From a bacterium (GTDB taxonomy: Bacteria; UBP14; UBA6098; 4484-93): a DNA stretch of 64,000 nt. Below are positions 41,071 through 50,828 of this stretch, in pieces. A program made the position numbers and the translations under genes. The stretch spans positions 62,001 to 126,000 of the forward strand of contig JAGGUN010000019.1 of assembly GCA_021158465.1 (NCBI GenBank), given 5' to 3'. Each line of letters opens with the position of its first letter. Position 1 is the first letter of the stretch. Below the pieces are notes generated by a model. The model ran no database searches, was not told the origin of the DNA, and was given only the letters and a program-made list of their open reading frames with translations.

Positions 41071-42972
41071 TTACCTCATTACAACAAACCTTGAGAATAC
41101 TTTTCTATTTCCTTCTTTTGCGACAGCAAGATATACTCCAGATGGATACCGCGAAACATCCAATGCTGTTTTATATACTACATCTGGTATTGTTTCCATT
41201 ATCTTGCCAAGCTCGTTGTATATCAGCACATTCACCGGGCTTCTTGCGTTGACCTCGATATTTACAGTTGGGTTTGCCGGATTTGGGAAGACAGAGATGG
41301 ACAGTTCAGGAATAGATGTTTGTGGCTCTTCCACACCAGGCTCCACAAAGCGGTAAGCCTTGATAATCTCCTTGTTTGGGTCGAGGGTCACCGACATCAT
41401 CCTGTCAGAGAAGATATACTCGAGATGAGTGGTTCGCTCAGTAATAAACTCTCTATGTATCTCGCTGGAGGTCGTCGATGATATCCTTATATCGAGGTAT
41501 GTCTGGAAGATAGGTCCATGCTCCTGAATCTGTGTGATGTCCACATACACCGTGTCGCTCGACTGGTAAGCAGAATACTGGAAAAACGGATACCCCACAT
41601 CAAACACCCATTCGTCAAAGAACCAGCTCATATCCTCACCTGTGACATCGTTAACAAGCTCGATAAGGTCATATGTTGTAACGGTGGAGTATTTATTCTC
41701 TTCATAGTATCTGTGCAGGAGCTCAAAGAAGAGGGAATCTCCTATGGTGTAGCGTAACATATGGATAATCATTGCTCCCTTGTAATAGACCGTATAGCCG
41801 AGGTAGACATCGGGGTCGTAGACAGGGAATATCCCTTCTTCATCCTCGAAGGCTATGTAATCGTTTACCAGCCTTCGTCGCATCTCGCGGGCGTAGATCT
41901 CGCCCCTATTGAACTGATGGTATAATAGCTCGGAGTAGACTGCCATTCCCTCGTTGAGCCAGAAATCTCGCCAGTCAGCTATTCCAACAGCGTTCCCCCA
42001 CCACTGGTGCGAGAACTCGTGAACAAACACCGATTGGTAATGTCCCATGCCAGTTATGAGGGAATCGGAGAGAAAAACTATATCCTGATGCTCCATTCCG
42101 CCTATCCAAGTGGGCAAAGCCACGAGCACCTGTCCAAACTTGTCAAACGGATACTCTCCAAAATCGGCGATAAAAAGCGATTCCACATATTCGACAACAC
42201 TCAAGTCATCATAGACCAACTCGACCATCGATGGAGGAAAATGGTACGAGAATATATTCCCTGTCTCCGATGTGTCCACGATCGTCTCAAAATTACCACT
42301 GGCAAAGCATATATTGTATGTGCATATAGGATAATTCTCCTCCCATCTGTATCTTGTTGCCCCCGGGAGATACTCGACTTCTGTAAGAACGCCGTTGCTT
42401 ACAAGGATCTCATCTTCTGGGACTATCACCTCGACGGTAGATCTTGCCTTATCCTTGGGGTGGTCAACACACGGAAAGAGGTAGCGTGCGTTGGATGGCC
42501 ACGATAGAGTGAATGTTGAAAGGTCTCCAAACCTGCCAGCCTGACGGTAGAAATAAGCCCTCGTTGGTGTAGCAGAGTAGAAGATGTCATAGACAAGGGT
42601 ATCACCGGCGGCATAATACCTATCCAAAGCAAATCTAATTGAAGCAGAGTCCTGCGTGAAGCTCACCTCGGAGTCGACCTCGGCATCGTGGAACAGAACC
42701 GAATCTATCGTGAGACTGCAGGCGTCGAAGACAACACTCTCCACAAGGTAGGCTGTCATAACAATGGTAATCTTTGCTTCCCCAATAATTGAGCCGGGGA
42801 GGGACACAATGTCAAACTTGAGGTCATACTCCACAACATCGTATTCTTCCAACGGGTTTGCAGCGGACGGTGCCGGTAGATAGACATCCGTCTTCTCAAT
42901 TGGCGCCCAAGGGTTGCCCCAAACAGCTCCTGCAATCGATAACAAGAATAAAACCGCCATCAATCCTTTCAT
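41071..42972 (-). CDS. Secreted M1-family aminopeptidase with C-terminal sorting tail
   Basis: A 633-residue zinc metallopeptidase. Signal peptide (MKGLMAVLFLLSIAGAVWG), an N-terminal beta saddle domain, then GGMEHQDIVF in place of the GAMEN exopeptidase motif and the zinc site VHEFSHQWWGNAV with the distal Glu in WLNEGMAVYSE. The C-terminus is a sorting domain: FPNPANPTVNIEVNARSP, NVLIYNELGKIMETI, SGVYLAVAKEG. The start at 42972 has AGGAGG eight bases upstream; that site overlaps the stop of the preceding gene. Probably degrades peptides at the cell surface together with the M28-like protein encoded before it. Confidence 0.92.
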   Translation of the reverse strand: MKGLMAVLFLLSIAGAVWGNPWAPIEKTDVYLPAPSAANPLEEYDVVEYDLKFDIVSLPGSIIGEAKITIVMTAYLVESVVFDACSLTIDSVLFHDAEVDSEVSFTQDSASIRFALDRYYAAGDTLVYDIFYSATPTRAYFYRQAGRFGDLSTFTLSWPSNARYLFPCVDHPKDKARSTVEVIVPEDEILVSNGVLTEVEYLPGATRYRWEENYPICTYNICFASGNFETIVDTSETGNIFSYHFPPSMVELVYDDLSVVEYVESLFIADFGEYPFDKFGQVLVALPTWIGGMEHQDIVFLSDSLITGMGHYQSVFVHEFSHQWWGNAVGIADWRDFWLNEGMAVYSELLYHQFNRGEIYAREMRRRLVNDYIAFEDEEGIFPVYDPDVYLGYTVYYKGAMIIHMLRYTIGDSLFFELLHRYYEENKYSTVTTYDLIELVNDVTGEDMSWFFDEWVFDVGYPFFQYSAYQSSDTVYVDITQIQEHGPIFQTYLDIRISSTTSSEIHREFITERTTHLEYIFSDRMMSVTLDPNKEIIKAYRFVEPGVEEPQTSIPELSISVFPNPANPTVNIEVNARSPVNVLIYNELGKIMETIPDVVYKTALDVSRYPSGVYLAVAKEGNRKVFSRFVVMR

Positions 42973-42977
42973 ACTCA

Positions 42978-43901
42978 CTACCTCCTTTTAATCTCGTCAT
43001 ATTTCTCATAGATTATTTTCAGGATGACCTGCCCCACCTTCTCGAGGCTCTCAGGTGAACATTTGTCCGGTGTGTCCTGCGATGTATGCCACCAAGGGTA
43101 ATCGAAGTCGATTATGTCCACCGTCTTTATCCCCGCCTCGTTCAGTGGAAGATGGTCATCGATGATGTATTCGTCCATCTTCTTATTCTCAAATTCCTCT
43201 ATCCCGAGCTCCTCAGCTGTCTTCCAGATAAGGTCCACCACATCCGATGCATACTTGAGTGAATACCTTTCCTTCTTTATAGAAAGGTCCTTATCGCCTA
43301 CCATATCAAGCAAGATACCGAACCTTGCTCTGTATCCGCCGAGATTCCGAGCGAAGTAGCGCGAGCCAAGAAGGTAATTGTCGTAGTCACCCTCGTAACC
43401 ATAGTCCTCAGCATCAAACAGGACAATGTCAACCCCAATAGGAGGAGGTTTTTTGTGCATAATCTCTGCCAAACGCATAAGTATTGCAACGCCGGAGGCA
43501 CCATCGTTTGCTCCGGGAGTCGGTGTATCGACATTCGCCGAGTCAGGGTCGTTCTCTGACCTGGGACGGGTATCCCAGTGGGCGCAGAGAAGTATCCTAT
43601 CCTTATCCTCCGGACGAAATGAAATGATAAAGTTCGTGCTTGGAAAGAACTGTCCATTATACCCCAGAAAAGAGAACCTCTGCAACTTTACATTCTTGCA
43701 ATACTTCTGGAAAAACCCTCTAAAGAAATCTACTGCCTTTTCGTGTCCCTCGCTTCCTGGTTCCCTTGTCCCGAGCTCAACCTGGGCAGTAAGGTATTCA
43801 TACGCTATATCCCCACCAAAGCTTGGAGCTTCTTTCTTTGCTTTTTTGCTGCACCCTGAAACAAGAAACACCGCTGATACAAAAATCAGCAGTCTCCTCA
43901 T
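42978..43901 (-). CDS. M28-family lipoprotein, glutaminyl-peptide cyclotransferase-like
   Basis: A 307-residue lipoprotein (lipobox VSGC). Zinc-peptidase M28 motifs are complete and match the glutaminyl-cyclase branch: LCAHWDTRPRSENDP, TPGANDGASGVAILM, FDAEDYGYEG, DMVGDKDL, YIIDDHLPLNEAGI and WWHTSQDTPDKC. Enzymes of this branch either remove N-terminal residues or convert N-terminal Gln to pyroglutamate; the sequence fits both. Start ATG 43901 follows AGGTGGG. It is co-transcribed with the M1 aminopeptidase, six bases apart. Pyroglutamate formation is common on type IX-exported proteins of Bacteroidetes, which would fit the sorting-tail proteins here (inference). Confidence 0.88.
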   Translation of the reverse strand: MRRLLIFVSAVFLVSGCSKKAKKEAPSFGGDIAYEYLTAQVELGTREPGSEGHEKAVDFFRGFFQKYCKNVKLQRFSFLGYNGQFFPSTNFIISFRPEDKDRILLCAHWDTRPRSENDPDSANVDTPTPGANDGASGVAILMRLAEIMHKKPPPIGVDIVLFDAEDYGYEGDYDNYLLGSRYFARNLGGYRARFGILLDMVGDKDLSIKKERYSLKYASDVVDLIWKTAEELGIEEFENKKMDEYIIDDHLPLNEAGIKTVDIIDFDYPWWHTSQDTPDKCSPESLEKVGQVILKIIYEKYDEIKRR

Positions 43902-43926
43902 TCTTTGACCCACCTGGGAATTAATG

Positions 43927-43954
43927 TTGAAATATCTTGAAATTTCAATATATT
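43927..43954 (+). promoter_or_regulatory. Candidate promoter with palindrome, divergent gap
   Basis: TTGAAA (43927-43932), 16 bases, TATATT (43949-43954), ahead of the glycosyltransferase. The spacer contains a perfect 12-base palindrome TTGAAATTTCAA (43937-43948), which could be an operator or simply AT-rich chance. Confidence 0.4.
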
Positions 43955-43991
43955 AAATTGTTTTGATTTCGCAATACCAAAAAGAGCTTTT

Positions 43992-45110
43992 ATGGGGAAA
44001 TCTGTTTGCATATTGACATCAACACACCCAGCAACGGATGTGCGGGTTTTCTACCGGGAGGCGAGAACCTTAGCGAAACGGGGTTTCCAGGTCAGTGTAT
44101 TCGCCGATTGGGATAGGGAGGAGAACAGAGATGGAGTGAGAATTTATCCTGTCAGGAAGCCGAAGAACCGTTTTGTCCGAATACTTTTGCTGTATCGCTT
44201 CCTTATAAAGGGGCTTTCTTACCCTGCTGATATCTATCATTTTCACGAACTGGAGCTTGTTCCGTTTATGATAATCCTGAGGATGCTCTCCAGGAAGCCT
44301 GTCATCTTCGACATTCACGAGGATTTTGAGGTGCAGTATAGAAAGGCTCGCTGGCTTGTTGGGCGACCGATGAGGTCCTTTCTTGTATCGACATCGAGAC
44401 TGCTTCTCTTCATCTCCCGCGTATTTGATGGAACAGTTCTCGCTTTCGACTACCGAAAGAGATACCTCTTCGACGAGAAACCGCTCTGTGTACTTAGGAA
44501 CTATCCAATAAAGGATATGTTCTCCCGCTTTCCGGCCTCTGAGGATGAAAAAGGCGATTATGTTCTTTATACGGGTAGCATCTCACGGCGCAGGGGGATA
44601 GAGGAGATGATAGAAGCGGTTCGCATAGCGAGCAAGGAGGTAGATGTAAAACTTCTCCTCCTTGGCAAGCCGATTGAAGCAGGAATACTTCCGCTTCTCG
44701 AAGCGAATAGAGATATTGTGGACTACAGAGGCTTCTTTGATTGGAAGAAAGCAGTGGAAATCTATCGTATAGCAAAAGCTGGATTGTACATCGTCCATCC
44801 GACTCCTGGACTCTCCGGGAACCTCCCGAATAAGGTATTCGAGTATATGGCTATGGGCATACCTATAATTGCATCTGGAGAAGAGAGCTGGAGACGGTAC
44901 ATAGAGGAGACAGATTCAGGTTTCATCATTGATGGCTTTGAACCGACTTGCTACGCGGAAAAAATTGTGTATCTTCTTAAGAACAAGGACGAAGCGAAAC
45001 GGCTCGGCGCAAACGGGAGATATGCGTTTGAGACACGTTTCAACTGGGAGGTAGAATCGAAGAAGCTGCTGTCGCTCTACCACAGGATACTCAAAGGAGA
45101 AGGTGTATGA
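43992..45110 (+). CDS. GT4-family glycosyltransferase
   Basis: A 372-residue GT-B fold enzyme. The N-half has LTSTHPATDVRVFYREARTL and IYHFHELELVPF; the nucleotide-sugar binding C-half has VLYTGSISRRRGIEEMIEAV, LLLLGKPIEAG and LPNKVFEYMAMGIPIIAS with the GT4-type Glu region. Sugar donor and acceptor cannot be told; role in surface polysaccharide or lipid glycosylation is likely. Its stop overlaps (ATGA) the following DUF4159 gene, which is surprising company and may reflect only shared transcription. Confidence 0.9.
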   Translation: MGKSVCILTSTHPATDVRVFYREARTLAKRGFQVSVFADWDREENRDGVRIYPVRKPKNRFVRILLLYRFLIKGLSYPADIYHFHELELVPFMIILRMLSRKPVIFDIHEDFEVQYRKARWLVGRPMRSFLVSTSRLLLFISRVFDGTVLAFDYRKRYLFDEKPLCVLRNYPIKDMFSRFPASEDEKGDYVLYTGSISRRRGIEEMIEAVRIASKEVDVKLLLLGKPIEAGILPLLEANRDIVDYRGFFDWKKAVEIYRIAKAGLYIVHPTPGLSGNLPNKVFEYMAMGIPIIASGEESWRRYIEETDSGFIIDGFEPTCYAEKIVYLLKNKDEAKRLGANGRYAFETRFNWEVESKKLLSLYHRILKGEGV

Positions 45111-45781
45111 CCAGAAGGTTTATAGTTGGTCTTCTTTTGCTTCTGATCTCTGTTGGAAGCGTCTTCTCAGAGGAAGAAGCAGGTCAGAATAGGGTGACAA
45201 TTGCCCGCTTGAAGTACAGTGGCGGAGGAGACTGGTACTATGGTCCAACACAGCTTCCCAACCTAATTGATTTCATTCGTGAGAATAGCAACATCCCGGC
45301 GTACTATAACGGGAAATATGTTGAGCTCACCGACGACGACCTGTTTAACTATCCGATCCTATATATGACGGGACACGGTAGGATAAAGCTGAGTGACAAG
45401 GAGATAGAGCGCCTCCGGGAGTATCTCGAAGACGGAGGGTTCTTGCTTGCCAACGATGACTATGGACTTGACAAATCCTTCAGGGAAATGGTAAAAAGGC
45501 TGTTCCCGAATAAGGAACTGGTTGAGCTACCGTTCTCCCATGAGATATACCATTGCTTCTATGATTTTCCGAACGGTCTCCCAAAGATACACGAACATGA
45601 CGGCAATCCCCCACAGGGATTTGGTGTTTTTTGTGGCGGAAGGCTTGTTATCTTCTACGACCACGAATCGGACATCGGCGACGGCTGGGAGGACCCGAAT
45701 GTCTACAACGACCCGGAAGAGAAGCGTGAGGCAGCGTTGAAGATGGGGTTGAACATAGTATTTTACGCTCTAACACATTGA
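45107..45781 (+). CDS. Exported DUF4159 protein
   Basis: A 224-residue protein: signal peptide (MTRRFIVGLLLLLISVGSVFS), then the DUF4159 pattern IARLKYSGGGDWYYGPTQLP, LFNYPILYMTGHGRI, LREYLEDGGFLLANDDYG, LPFSHEIYHCFYDF and FCGGRLVIFYDHESDIGDGW. The fold is of the class I glutamine amidotransferase-like kind in known relatives, but no catalytic activity has been established. DUF4159 and DUF4175 genes are commonly neighbours, often near MoxR/Bat-type genes. Overlaps the next gene by one base (TGATG). Confidence 0.88.
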   Translation: MTRRFIVGLLLLLISVGSVFSEEEAGQNRVTIARLKYSGGGDWYYGPTQLPNLIDFIRENSNIPAYYNGKYVELTDDDLFNYPILYMTGHGRIKLSDKEIERLREYLEDGGFLLANDDYGLDKSFREMVKRLFPNKELVELPFSHEIYHCFYDFPNGLPKIHEHDGNPPQGFGVFCGGRLVIFYDHESDIGDGWEDPNVYNDPEEKREAALKMGLNIVFYALTH

Positions 45782-48700
45782 TGCAAATGAAAATAACAGA
45801 AATACTTAAAGCGGGTCAAGAGAAAATTGCTATAGCAAATGCTATTTTCGGCACATCCCTGTTTTTAACCACTGTTACCTCTGGCTTCGTTCTCTTCATT
45901 ATACTTAACTCCATTGTCTTCTTCTCAAAAACTGCAACATCTATATATTTCTTTCTGTGGATTGCGCTTTCCGCTGTCTCATTTCTCTTTTTCGTCGTTC
46001 TACCGCTTATCCGCAGGGTATCATTTCGGGAGGTTGCTATCCGCTTCGAGAGAGCCTTTCCGCATCTTAAGAACCGGCTCATCTCTGCTTGGGACCTTGT
46101 CTCGATGGACACAGAGTCGCTTGGATACTCGCAGGGGCTCATCGACCGTGTTGTCGAGGAAGCGGAGGCTCAGCTCCAATCCCTCGATCCAAGAAAACTT
46201 GTCTCCCTCCAGAGAATAGGGCAAGGTTTTATGCGGTTCTTTCTTTCGGTGCTCGTTATTCTCCTGGTATTTTTCGTATCGCCTCTCTCGTTTCATAACG
46301 GGGTTTTAAGGCTATTCCACCCGTTCGAAAGCGTCACAAAACCGCTCGCAACAACAGCCGTTGTCTCCCCAGGTGATACCACCGTCACCAAGTTCTCGAA
46401 TCTGACGATACAGGTTAAGACATCCGGCAAGCTCCCGCGGAGGGTATCACTCTTCCGCAAGGTCGAAAGCGGGAAGCTCATCGAGTTCCTATTTCGGCAA
46501 ACAGACGAAGGAAGGTTCCAGTATAGGTTCGAGCATATAAATACCCCGTTCACATATTTTGTCAGGGCGAACGACTATATATCCCCAGTCTATACTGTGA
46601 ATGTGGTGGACAAACCGAGGGTGATAGACATAAAGCTCACGCTTCAACCTCCCGGATACACCGGCTTCCCGAGGGAGACCATCGACGAGAACGATGGAAA
46701 TATAGATTGTATAAAGGGGACCTATGTTCGATTGGAGATACTGACCAGTAAGAATATCACGGATGGATGGCTCGTATTCGACAAGGGGGACAGCTTGTCT
46801 ATGGCGGTATCAGGACGCACCGCTGATGCTTCCTTCAGGGTTATGAGTTCAGGTAGCTACTTCATCCATGTAGTAGATGAGGATGGAAACCACAACGAGG
46901 AACCGATCGTCTATTACATTCATGCCAGCACAGACGAACCCCCTCTTGTCTCGATAGAAAGACCAGGTGTTGATGTCGACATAACAGAGGATATGCTCCT
47001 TCCTATCACCATCCGTGGCACTGACGACTTCGGCTTTTCATCGTTCTACCTTTTCTGGAGTGTGAAAGGAGACACAGGCTATCAAAAGCTCCCGTTCAAC
47101 CTGTTCGGTGAGAAGGAAGTGATGTTCGACTATGTCTGGAAACTTACCCCGCTCGGACTTCTGCCAAACGATGTCGCTACCTACTGGGTCACCGCATATG
47201 ACAACGACAATGTCTCTGGTCCGAAGATGGCAGAGAGCAAGCATTTCTCTGTTAGGTTCCCGTCGCTTGAAGAGATAGCTGAAAATCTGGTAAAGGAGCA
47301 GGAGGAAATAGGAAAAACCGTTCAGGATGTCTCGAGCTCGGAAGAGGATATGATAGAAAAAATGAAGAACCTCACCAAGGAACTCCAGCAGGTGCAGGAG
47401 AAGACACCATGGGAGAAAAAGGAGGAGTTGCAAGATATTCTGAAGAAACAAGAAAAGGCAATCGAGAAGCTCGAAGAGGTGTCCCAAAAGATATCAGAGG
47501 TATCAGAGAAGATAGAGAAGAACAGGCTTGCAACCTTATCCATCCTTGAGAAGATGGCGGAGATCCGGCAGATACTCGAGGATATAGCAACCCCCGAGAT
47601 GCGTGAGGCGATGCAGAAACTTCAGCAAGCTCTCGAGAGCATGTCTCCTGAGATGCTTCGTGATGCTATGAAAAGGTTTCAGATCTCGCAGGAGGAGATG
47701 CTCCGGAAACTTGACAGAACACTCTCACTGTTGAAAAGGATACAGATAGAGCAACGCTTAAAAAACCTGACAGAGCTTGCATCTCGTCTTGCCGAACAGC
47801 AGAAGAAGATAAACGATGAGCTGGCAAACTCGTCATTATCTGCCCTCGAGCGCCAGAGACTAAAACGGGAGGAAGAAAAGCTTAAGCAGGAGTTTGAAAG
47901 GGTAAAGGGTGAGGTGGAAAACCTCGCCGATATGATGAGTGAATTCCCTGATATGCCTTCGGAGGAACTGGACAAGCTTTCAAAGGAGCTCGATGCTGAG
48001 AACCTCTCTTGGCAGATGCAGGAGATGGCAAACCAGATTCCAGAATCTCCCAAGGGGGCTCGCAAGAGGGGAGCCGGTATACAGAAGGCTCTGGAGAAGC
48101 TTGCAGAGAAGCTGAAGGGAATACAGGATATGATGCAAAGTATGATGCTTGCCGCTCTGGACGCAGATATGAGGGAAGCAATCCTCTCACTGTTCTTACT
48201 CTCCAACAAGCAAGAGCAGGTATACACACAGCTTGCTGTTTTACCTCGGCAGGATGAAAAACTCCAGCAACTCGCCAGGGAAGAGGGAAAGATAGGAGAG
48301 ATGCTGAAGCGCGTCACAGATGAGATTATGGAAATATCAGGGAAGACGGTATTCCTTACGAGCGGGGTCGCAAAAAGCCTTGGACTCGCCATCGAACGGG
48401 TGGAATCAGCCGCAAGGGAAACCGCTATGAACCGCAACCCGCGTGATGGTGCTAAAAACTCAGTGGAGGCACTTGCCTATATAAATCAGGCGATCGAGCT
48501 CTTAATGCGTTCGAGGGAAAAAATGGCGAACTCATCATCGGCGACAGGTGCCGAGCAGTTCTTCCAACAGATGCAGAGCCTGTGCAACAGACAGCAGGGA
48601 TTGAACCAGAATATGATGATGCTATTCGGACCAAACGGTGCTCAGGGGCAACTCACTATGGAACAGCAGGCAGCTTTGCAAAGATTGGCTGCCGAGCAAC

Positions 48701-49101
48701 GGGCAATAAAGGAGGCACTTGAAGAGCTGGAAAAAGAATACGGAGAGCGCGAAAATCTTTTGGGCGATCTCAGCGAGATTGCAAAGGAAATGCAGGAAGT
48801 TATTGAGAGGATGAAGAGTAAGAATGTTGACCAGCAGCTAATCGAGAAGCAGGAGCATATACTATCCCGAATGCTCGACGCGCAGCGCTCCATCCACAAG
48901 AAGGACTATACAGAAAAGAGAGAAGCTCGCACAGGTAAAGATATTGTCAGAAAAAGCCCCCCAGAAGTCAGCCTAACCGAGCAGGAAAATTGGATAAGAA
49001 CCGAAATGATGAAAGCCCTAAGTTCCAAATATCCAAGAGAATACGAAGAGATTATAAAAGCTTACTTTAAAGCATTACTGGAATCGCGAGGAAAAGAATG
49101 A
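45781..49101 (+). CDS. DUF4175-like membrane protein with long coiled coil
   Basis: An 1106-residue protein. Two membrane segments near the start (TTVTSGFVLFIILNSIVFF and IYFFLWIALSAVSFLFFVV) and a third at about residue 155 (FMRFFLSVLVILLVFFV) precede a beta-rich extracytoplasmic region (RVIDIKLTLQPPGYTGFPRE, PLVSIERPGVDVDIT) and then about 550 residues of heptad-rich, Glu/Lys/Gln/Met-rich coiled coil (from EEIAENLVKEQEEIGKT to the end). This is the DUF4175 layout. Its function is unknown; it may be a long periplasmic strut. It is coupled to DUF4159 upstream and to a TPR protein downstream (ATGA). Confidence 0.85.
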   Translation: MQMKITEILKAGQEKIAIANAIFGTSLFLTTVTSGFVLFIILNSIVFFSKTATSIYFFLWIALSAVSFLFFVVLPLIRRVSFREVAIRFERAFPHLKNRLISAWDLVSMDTESLGYSQGLIDRVVEEAEAQLQSLDPRKLVSLQRIGQGFMRFFLSVLVILLVFFVSPLSFHNGVLRLFHPFESVTKPLATTAVVSPGDTTVTKFSNLTIQVKTSGKLPRRVSLFRKVESGKLIEFLFRQTDEGRFQYRFEHINTPFTYFVRANDYISPVYTVNVVDKPRVIDIKLTLQPPGYTGFPRETIDENDGNIDCIKGTYVRLEILTSKNITDGWLVFDKGDSLSMAVSGRTADASFRVMSSGSYFIHVVDEDGNHNEEPIVYYIHASTDEPPLVSIERPGVDVDITEDMLLPITIRGTDDFGFSSFYLFWSVKGDTGYQKLPFNLFGEKEVMFDYVWKLTPLGLLPNDVATYWVTAYDNDNVSGPKMAESKHFSVRFPSLEEIAENLVKEQEEIGKTVQDVSSSEEDMIEKMKNLTKELQQVQEKTPWEKKEELQDILKKQEKAIEKLEEVSQKISEVSEKIEKNRLATLSILEKMAEIRQILEDIATPEMREAMQKLQQALESMSPEMLRDAMKRFQISQEEMLRKLDRTLSLLKRIQIEQRLKNLTELASRLAEQQKKINDELANSSLSALERQRLKREEEKLKQEFERVKGEVENLADMMSEFPDMPSEELDKLSKELDAENLSWQMQEMANQIPESPKGARKRGAGIQKALEKLAEKLKGIQDMMQSMMLAALDADMREAILSLFLLSNKQEQVYTQLAVLPRQDEKLQQLAREEGKIGEMLKRVTDEIMEISGKTVFLTSGVAKSLGLAIERVESAARETAMNRNPRDGAKNSVEALAYINQAIELLMRSREKMANSSSATGAEQFFQQMQSLCNRQQGLNQNMMMLFGPNGAQGQLTMEQQAALQRLAAEQRAIKEALEELEKEYGERENLLGDLSEIAKEMQEVIERMKSKNVDQQLIEKQEHILSRMLDAQRSIHKKDYTEKREARTGKDIVRKSPPEVSLTEQENWIRTEMMKALSSKYPREYEEIIKAYFKALLESRGKE

Positions 49102-50828
49102 AAAAGATAATCTTTGCAGTTATCTTCCTCTCTTTCTCCTCTGCTTTCGCCGGCAGTTATGAGCACAATCTGGAGCTGGCAAGGCGCCTGCTCGCAATAA
49201 AGAAGTATGAAAAGGCAGAGGAGGTTCTGGATGGACTCCTACATGAGCGGCCAGACGACCCTGCTCTCGTTCCCATTATGAAGGAAGTATATACTAACCT
49301 CAAGCAGTACGATAAGTTAATAGGGGTTCTTCGCAAACAGCTTGATGCAAGTCCAAATAGCACATTGCTAAACATAGAACTTGGCGATGCTTACCTTGCC
49401 ACGGGGAGGCTCGATTCGGCGAAGGCGTCCTTTTGGAGGGCGATAAAGCTTACCCCGGAAGACGATATGATATACCGAACGGTGTATCAAAAGTTCTCCA
49501 CCCGTGGCTATGTGGACGAGGCGATAGAGATTATCGAGAGGGCGAGGAAGCGATCTCCTGACCCATCCGGTTTTTTGATTGACCTGGCGAACTGCTATGA
49601 GATAAAGGGAGATTACGATAAGGCGGTTGAACTGTATATCGATTATCTTTCCGAGCATCCCGACCAGGTTCGTGTTGTGGAGTCTCATCTGAATCTGCTT
49701 GGCCGCACTCGTGCAGATGTTGAAAAACTGGAGAAGGCTATAGCATCCGCTTTGAGGAGGAGGAAGAGCCTGTTTTTGTATAGTTTCCTTGTGAATGTTC
49801 TCGAGCGTGAGGCAAAGTATAGAGAGGCTTTTCAATGGGCAGTTAAGCTTTGGCGGGAAAAGGGCGGAAATGAACCGAGGATGTTGAGTATCGGCAGACT
49901 TGCTTACAATTCTGGCGATTATGAGACGGCTCTGGAGGTGTTCAGCTTTCTAAAGGAGAATGTCCCGCTGAACGCCTTGGGTTTTGAACCGCAGCTTTAC
50001 TCTGCCCGCTCTCTTGCGGCTATTGGCAGGCTCGATGAGGCAAAAAGGGAGTATAATTCCCTTATGGAGAAGGGGGACAATGAAATCAAAGCGAAGGTTA
50101 GGTGCGACCTTGGGACGCTTGCCCTAAAACAGGGGAACCCTGGCGAGGCGCTGGAGGATTTTCAGCAGGCAACAGAGCTAACCAAGACTCCGGAGATCGT
50201 GGTCACATCAGCTGTTGGTTATGCTCATGCTCTTATGATGACAGGCAAGCTGAAACAGGCAAAAGAGTTTCTCGCTAAGTATCTTGAGCGCTATCCAAAC
50301 TCTGACCGTATCGTGTACGAATACGGGCGACTGTTGTTCGTGGTGGGTGATTATGATAGCTGTACCGCTATATTCAAGGATTTCTTCACCAGATTCCCGA
50401 CAAGCCTGTATGAAAACGATGCGATCCGGCTAAGGCTCATCGTAGCTGACTATAATGAAGACAAGGAGACCCTCAAAAAACTCTCCGCTACCGAGCTAAG
50501 CGAGCTCGCAGGGGACTACCGCTCTGCTCTTTCTGTTCTCTGTGAGATCAAGAACCCTGATGAGCAAATCCTGTTTATGAAGGCAGAACTCTTTTATTCT
50601 CTCGGCGATCTCCCTGAGGCTCTTGATACATACAGAAAGATAATTCAGGACTATCCGGAAGGGTTCTATGCACCGCTTGCGTGTGAGCGGATGGGGGATA
50701 TCTATCTCAAGACGGGCGAGCTCCCTCTTGCAAGAGCAAGTTACGAGAAGCTTTTGACCGACTATCCAGATGCGCTCAACTCCCAGAGTGTCAGGGAGAA
50801 AATAGACAAGCTCGAAGGAAAGATTTGA
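49098..50828 (+). CDS. Exported TPR-repeat protein
   Basis: A 576-residue protein with a signal peptide (MKKIIFAVIFLSFSSAFAG) and about a dozen TPR units along its length (for example ARRLLAIKKYEKAEEVLDGL, LGDAYLATGRLDSAKASFW, CYEIKGDYDKAVELYIDYL, MGDIYLKTGELPLARASYE). No enzyme domain. In DUF4159/DUF4175 operons such proteins are probably scaffolds in the periplasm, similar in concept to BatE/YfgC-like TPR partners (inference). Its last codons overlap the prmC start. Confidence 0.85.
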   Translation: MKKIIFAVIFLSFSSAFAGSYEHNLELARRLLAIKKYEKAEEVLDGLLHERPDDPALVPIMKEVYTNLKQYDKLIGVLRKQLDASPNSTLLNIELGDAYLATGRLDSAKASFWRAIKLTPEDDMIYRTVYQKFSTRGYVDEAIEIIERARKRSPDPSGFLIDLANCYEIKGDYDKAVELYIDYLSEHPDQVRVVESHLNLLGRTRADVEKLEKAIASALRRRKSLFLYSFLVNVLEREAKYREAFQWAVKLWREKGGNEPRMLSIGRLAYNSGDYETALEVFSFLKENVPLNALGFEPQLYSARSLAAIGRLDEAKREYNSLMEKGDNEIKAKVRCDLGTLALKQGNPGEALEDFQQATELTKTPEIVVTSAVGYAHALMMTGKLKQAKEFLAKYLERYPNSDRIVYEYGRLLFVVGDYDSCTAIFKDFFTRFPTSLYENDAIRLRLIVADYNEDKETLKKLSATELSELAGDYRSALSVLCEIKNPDEQILFMKAELFYSLGDLPEALDTYRKIIQDYPEGFYAPLACERMGDIYLKTGELPLARASYEKLLTDYPDALNSQSVREKIDKLEGKI

